In this document: positions 29,564 through 32,743 of the stretch, one piece after another
Layout: each line of letters begins with the position of its first letter
How positions within the stretch are numbered: position 1 is the first letter of the stretch
Assembly: GCF_029335485.1 (NCBI RefSeq)
Contig: NZ_JARJLM010000273.1
Span: 1 to 32,743, forward strand
From: Cupriavidus basilensis
Lineage (GTDB): Bacteria > Pseudomonadota > Gammaproteobacteria > Burkholderiales > Burkholderiaceae
Direction of reading: 5' to 3'
DNA: 32,743 nt
Notes under the pieces: model-generated
Told to the model about the DNA's origin: nothing
Databases searched by the model: none
What the model saw: the letters and a program-made list of their open reading frames with translations, nothing else
Made by a program: the position numbers and the translations under genes

Positions 29564-30340
29564 TTAGTGCGCGCCCTGCAGTTCGGCTTCGACGGTGCCC
29601 ATGTAGGCCTCCATCACACGCGGGTCCTTCGATACCTCGGCGTACGGCCCTTCGGCCAGGATCGCGCCGCGCTGCAATACCGTGATCTTGTCGGCGATCG
29701 ACGAGACCACACTCATATTGTGTTCGACCATCAGGATGGTGCGCCCCACCGCGACCTTGCGGATCAGCTCGGTGACGCGCGCCACATCTTCGTGGCCCAT
29801 GCCCTGGGTGGGCTCGTCCAGCAGCATCAGCTCCGGCTCCATCGCCAGCGTGGTGGCGATCTCCAGCGCGCGCTTGCGCCCGTACGGCAGGTTGACGGTC
29901 ACGGTCTGCGCCACATCGGTCAGGCCGACCTGGTCGAGCAACTCCATGCCGCGCGCATTGAGCGCGTCGAGCGTGCGCTCGCTGCGCCAGAAATGATAGG
30001 AGGTGCCAAGCTGCCGCTGCAGGCCGATGCGCACGTTCTCCAGCACCGTCAGGTGCGGAAACACCGCCGAGATCTGGAACGAACGGATCACGCCGCGCCG
30101 GGCGATCTGCGCCGGCTGCTCGCGCGTGATGTCGATGCCGTTGAACAGGATGGTGCCGGTGGTCGGCACCAGGAACTTGGTCAGCAGGTTGAAGCACGTG
30201 GTCTTCCCCGCGCCGTTGGGGCCGATCAAGGCATGGATGGATCCGCGCCGCACCCGCAGGTTGACGTCGCTAACCGCGGTAAACCCCTTGAACTCCTTGG
30301 TGAGGTTCCGCGTTTCCAGGATCGTGTCTTGCTGATTCAT
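29564..30340 (-). CDS. livG: Branched-chain-type ABC ATPase LivG (system 2)
   Basis: A 258-residue LivG-type ATPase, first gene of operon 2. Walker A is GPNGAGKT at residues 40-47 with the lysine intact. The signature position reads NLPYGRKRALEIA, the LivG-type variant of LSGGQ. Walker B is LMLLDEPTQGM and the H-loop ILMVEHNMSVV. The [13 protein letters not shown] start and the DALNARGMELLDQVGL segment are typical. AGGAG lies just before the ATG at 30340. As it keeps canonical catalytic residues, it may carry the main ATPase activity when paired with the Walker A-variant LivF. Confidence 0.95.
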   Translation of the reverse strand: MNQQDTILETRNLTKEFKGFTAVSDVNLRVRRGSIHALIGPNGAGKTTCFNLLTKFLVPTTGTILFNGIDITREQPAQIARRGVIRSFQISAVFPHLTVLENVRIGLQRQLGTSYHFWRSERTLDALNARGMELLDQVGLTDVAQTVTVNLPYGRKRALEIATTLAMEPELMLLDEPTQGMGHEDVARVTELIRKVAVGRTILMVEHNMSVVSSIADKITVLQRGAILAEGPYAEVSKDPRVMEAYMGTVEAELQGAH

Positions 30341-30770
30341 GGTCTCCTGCCCGCCCTCTTGCTGCGGCGCCGGCTTCTGGCCGGCTCCGCCAAATGGTCA
30401 GAACTGTGGTGCTCGCCGCACCACCACCCGCACGCCCCGCGCTGATCGTGCTCATCGTGCCAATGGCGCGGATCGTGCCGTTCGTGGCTGTCGCGGCTCA
30501 TGCACCGCTTGTCTTGTTTTGCTTGTCTTGCTGTTCCGGACTACATCCGGCCGCGCGGCGCCCTTTCCGGAACGCGCGACGCGCCCTGGTAAGGGCGCGC
30601 CAATGTGAGCGCTACTGCACGGCATCTCGGCGTCTATTGTGTGCGTCTGCTGCGTCGCAAAACATCCGGGTTTGCACTGATTATGAAACATGAACCAGAT
30701 GTCAGGTCCATGTCAGGTTCGCAATCACGGCTGCGTTCCGGCGATTCCCATCGCCGCTGCGGCCATCCGG
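30341..30770. other. Spacer before livG with direct repeats
   Basis: No gene is supported. It should hold the end of the GMC transcript and the promoter of operon 2. Visible elements are a tandem 11-bp repeat ATGTCAGGTYC (30699-30720), an exact 10-bp direct repeat GCTTGTCTTG with a TTTT spacer (30507-30530), and an 8-bp hairpin CGCGCCCT/AGGGCGCG (30580-30599). I found no clear intrinsic terminator and no convincing -35/-10 pair. Confidence 0.55.
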
Positions 30771-32456
30771 TCAGGCCTGCGCGGCAGCGCCCGTTCTGGC
30801 GGCAACCGCACCGGCAGCCGGGGGAGCGGTCCCTTGCGCACCGGAAACACGCCGGCGCCGGTCCTCGCGGATCATGTCGCTGGCACGCTCCGCGATCATG
30901 ATGGTGGGCGAGTTGGTGTTGCCCGAAGTGATCAACGGCATCACCGAGGCATCCACCACGCGCAGGCCGTCGACGCCGAGCACCCGCAGGCGCTGGTCCA
31001 CCACGGCGAGGGGATCGTCGGGGCGTCCCATGCGGCAGGTGCCGACCGGGTGGAAGATGGTGGTGCCGATATCGCCCGCCGCCCGGGCCAGCTGTTCGTC
31101 GGTTTCCACGGCTGGCCCGGGCAGCCACTCCTGTGGCTTGTAGGGCGCCAACGCGGGCGACGCGACGATGCGCCGCGTCAGCTTCAGCGAGTCGGCCGCC
31201 ACCTTGCGGTCAGCCTCGGTGGAAAGGTAATTGGGCGCGATCACCGGCGCCTGGCGGAAGTCCGCGCTGGCGATATGCACGCTGCCGCGCGAGGTCGGGC
31301 GCAGGTTGCACACGCTGGCGGTGAAGGCATTGAAGCGATGCAGGGGGTCGCCGAACTTGTCGAGAGAAAGCGGCTGTACGTGGTATTCGACGTTAGGGCG
31401 CGCCTGCGACGGGTCCGAGCGCGCGAACGCACCCAGCTGCGACGGCGCCATGCTCATCGGCCCGCTCTGGTTGACCGCATACTGCAGGCCGATGCCGAGC
31501 TTGCCCCACCAGCTTGCCGCGCGCGTATTGAGCGTACGCACGCCCTCCACCTTGACCACGCTGCGCAGCTGCAGGTGATCCTGCAGGTTCTCGCCGACGC
31601 CGGGCAAGGCATGGCGCACCGCGATGCCGAGCGCCTGCAGCCGCTCTGGCTGGCCGATGCCTGACAACTCCAGCAGCTGCGGCGTGTTGACCGCGCCCGC
31701 CGCCAGGATCACTTCCTCGCGCGCCCCTGCCGTGAAGGGCTGGGCGCCGCCAAGATAAGCCACCCCGCTGCAACGGCGGCCGTCGAAGGTCAGCGCGCTG
31801 ACCTGGGCGCCGGTGACGATGGTCAGGTTGGGCCGGTCGGCCGCGCGGCGCAGGAAGGCCTTGGCGGTATTCCAGCGGATACCGCGGCGCTGGTTGACCT
31901 CGAAGTAACCCACGCCGAAGTTGTCGCCGCGATTGAAATCGTCGGTGCGCGGGATGCCGGCCTGCTCGGCAGCATCGATGAACCGCTCCAGGATATCCCA
32001 GCGCAGCCGCTGCCCTTCCACCCGCCACTCGCCGCCGGCGCCGTGGAATTCGTCGCCGCCGCGATGATGGTCCTCGCTGCGCTTGAACAGCGGCAGCACC
32101 CGGTCCCAGCACCAGCCGTCGTCGCCCGTCAGGCGTGCCCAGTCGTCATAGTCCTCGCGTTGCCCGCGCATATAGATCATGCCGTTGATCGACGACGACC
32201 CGCCCAGCACGCGTCCGCGCGGATAGCCCAGCGAGCGGCCGTTCAGGCCGGCTTCAGGCGCGGTGCGGTACATCCAATCGGTGCGCGGGTTGCCGATGCA
32301 ATACAGGTAGCCCACCGGGATGTGGATCCAGTGGTAGTCGTCGCGGCCGCCGGCTTCGAGCAGCAGCACGCTCACCTCGGGGTCCTGGGTCAGGCGGTTG
32401 GCCAGCACGCAGCCGGCCGAACCGGCGCCGACGATGATGTAGTCGTAGCTCTCCAT
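30771..32456 (-). CDS. GMC-family FAD alcohol dehydrogenase/oxidase
   Basis: A 561-residue glucose-methanol-choline (GMC) oxidoreductase, which oxidises an alcohol to an aldehyde with FAD. The FAD-binding GAGSAGCVLANRL starts at residue 10. GMC signature 1 is YPRGRVLGGSSSINGMIYMRG (about 78-98), and signature 2 is GAVNTPQLLELSGIG (about 254-268). The catalytic histidine is His469 in IFHPVGTCRMG, with the second polar residue in SGNTNSPTIMIAERA (about 511-525). It looks like the choline dehydrogenase-type branch but the substrate cannot be fixed. The last 30 residues are an Ala/Gly/Arg-rich tail with no family match. GAGGATC precedes the ATG at 32456. It lies 74 nt after mmsA. Confidence 0.94.
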   Translation of the reverse strand: MESYDYIIVGAGSAGCVLANRLTQDPEVSVLLLEAGGRDDYHWIHIPVGYLYCIGNPRTDWMYRTAPEAGLNGRSLGYPRGRVLGGSSSINGMIYMRGQREDYDDWARLTGDDGWCWDRVLPLFKRSEDHHRGGDEFHGAGGEWRVEGQRLRWDILERFIDAAEQAGIPRTDDFNRGDNFGVGYFEVNQRRGIRWNTAKAFLRRAADRPNLTIVTGAQVSALTFDGRRCSGVAYLGGAQPFTAGAREEVILAAGAVNTPQLLELSGIGQPERLQALGIAVRHALPGVGENLQDHLQLRSVVKVEGVRTLNTRAASWWGKLGIGLQYAVNQSGPMSMAPSQLGAFARSDPSQARPNVEYHVQPLSLDKFGDPLHRFNAFTASVCNLRPTSRGSVHIASADFRQAPVIAPNYLSTEADRKVAADSLKLTRRIVASPALAPYKPQEWLPGPAVETDEQLARAAGDIGTTIFHPVGTCRMGRPDDPLAVVDQRLRVLGVDGLRVVDASVMPLITSGNTNSPTIMIAERASDMIREDRRRRVSGAQGTAPPAAGAVAARTGAAAQA

Positions 32457-32530
32457 GATCCTCGATCATTCCTGTTGAATTCAGCGCAAGGCAGGCACGG
32501 CGCCGCTCACGGCATTCTACGGCCGGGTCC

Positions 32531-32743
32531 CTACTTCGCCACCGGCATGGTGAACTCCGCGCCCTTGCCGATGCTGTCCGGCCAGCGCTGCATGATGCTC
32601 TTGTAGCGCGTGTAGAAGCGGATGCCCTCCTCGCCGTAGGCGTGGTGGTCGCCGAACAGCGAGCGCTTCCAGCCGCCGAACGAATGCCACGCCATCGGCA
32701 CCGGGATCGGCACGTTGATGCCGACCATCCCCACCTGGATCTG
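32531..32743 (-). CDS. mmsA: Methylmalonate-semialdehyde dehydrogenase, C-terminus (partial)
   Basis: Only the last 70 residues are in the window; the gene continues past the right edge. The visible part, from [19 protein letters not shown] through [19 protein letters not shown] to [13 protein letters not shown], matches the C-terminus of CoA-acylating methylmalonate-semialdehyde dehydrogenase (MmsA/IolA), an ALDH-superfamily enzyme of valine, propanoate-semialdehyde and inositol breakdown. The [13 protein letters not shown] block and TRYKS are strong family marks. It is in line with the GMC gene, so an alcohol-to-aldehyde-to-acyl-CoA sequence of reactions is plausible. Confidence 0.93.
   Translation of the reverse strand, partial: QIQVGMVGINVPIPVPMAWHSFGGWKRSLFGDHHAYGEEGIRFYTRYKSIMQRWPDSIGKGAEFTMPVAK

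Overview
The window looks like a piece of the main chromosome of a Burkholderiales betaproteobacterium, most likely Cupriavidus or a close Ralstonia relative. The DNA is GC-rich. The atpIBEFHAGDC order, the mnmG-rsmG-parA-parB cluster, several perfect or near-perfect parS sites, a Bug-type receptor and duplicated branched-chain-type ABC transporters all fit that group. The species cannot be fixed from the sequence alone. The parABS genes and parS sites imply that the chromosomal origin is nearby, but dnaA and oriC are not in the window.

Layout: 50-1613 holds a CoA-binding-domain protein and an exported DUF3298-type protein. 1614-2268 has no credible protein gene, but its plus strand carries a strongly folded stretch ending in a textbook intrinsic terminator. 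I read this as an unidentified small RNA. 2269-9868 is the complete F1Fo ATP synthase operon (minus strand), with a sigma70-like promoter at 9940-9969 and a bidirectional terminator at 2193-2223. 10214-14650 is mnmG-rsmG-parA-parB (minus strand), with three parS sites in and just upstream of mnmG. 14849-16715 is an N-formylglutamate amidohydrolase-like gene with a Bug receptor, facing a divergent LysR regulator (16838-17782). A strikingly AT-rich convergent spacer follows.

From 18046 to 30340 lie two complete branched-chain-type (HAAT) ABC importers, both on the minus strand. System 1 is livK, livH, a fused livM-livG and livF. System 2 is livG-livF-livK-livH-livM. A TauE/SafE-type exporter and a GNAT-like protein sit between them. 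The right end carries a GMC oxidoreductase and the C-terminus of a methylmalonate-semialdehyde dehydrogenase, which suggests a catabolic locus feeding or fed by transporter system 2.

Most genes are housekeeping or well-known families. The features most worth a second look are the unassigned structured RNA beside atpC, the parS placement, the LivF with arginine in place of the Walker A lysine, the LivM-LivG fusion, the terminator-like leader of livK, and the AT-rich island at 17783-18045. I did not find a clear, wholly new multi-gene system.
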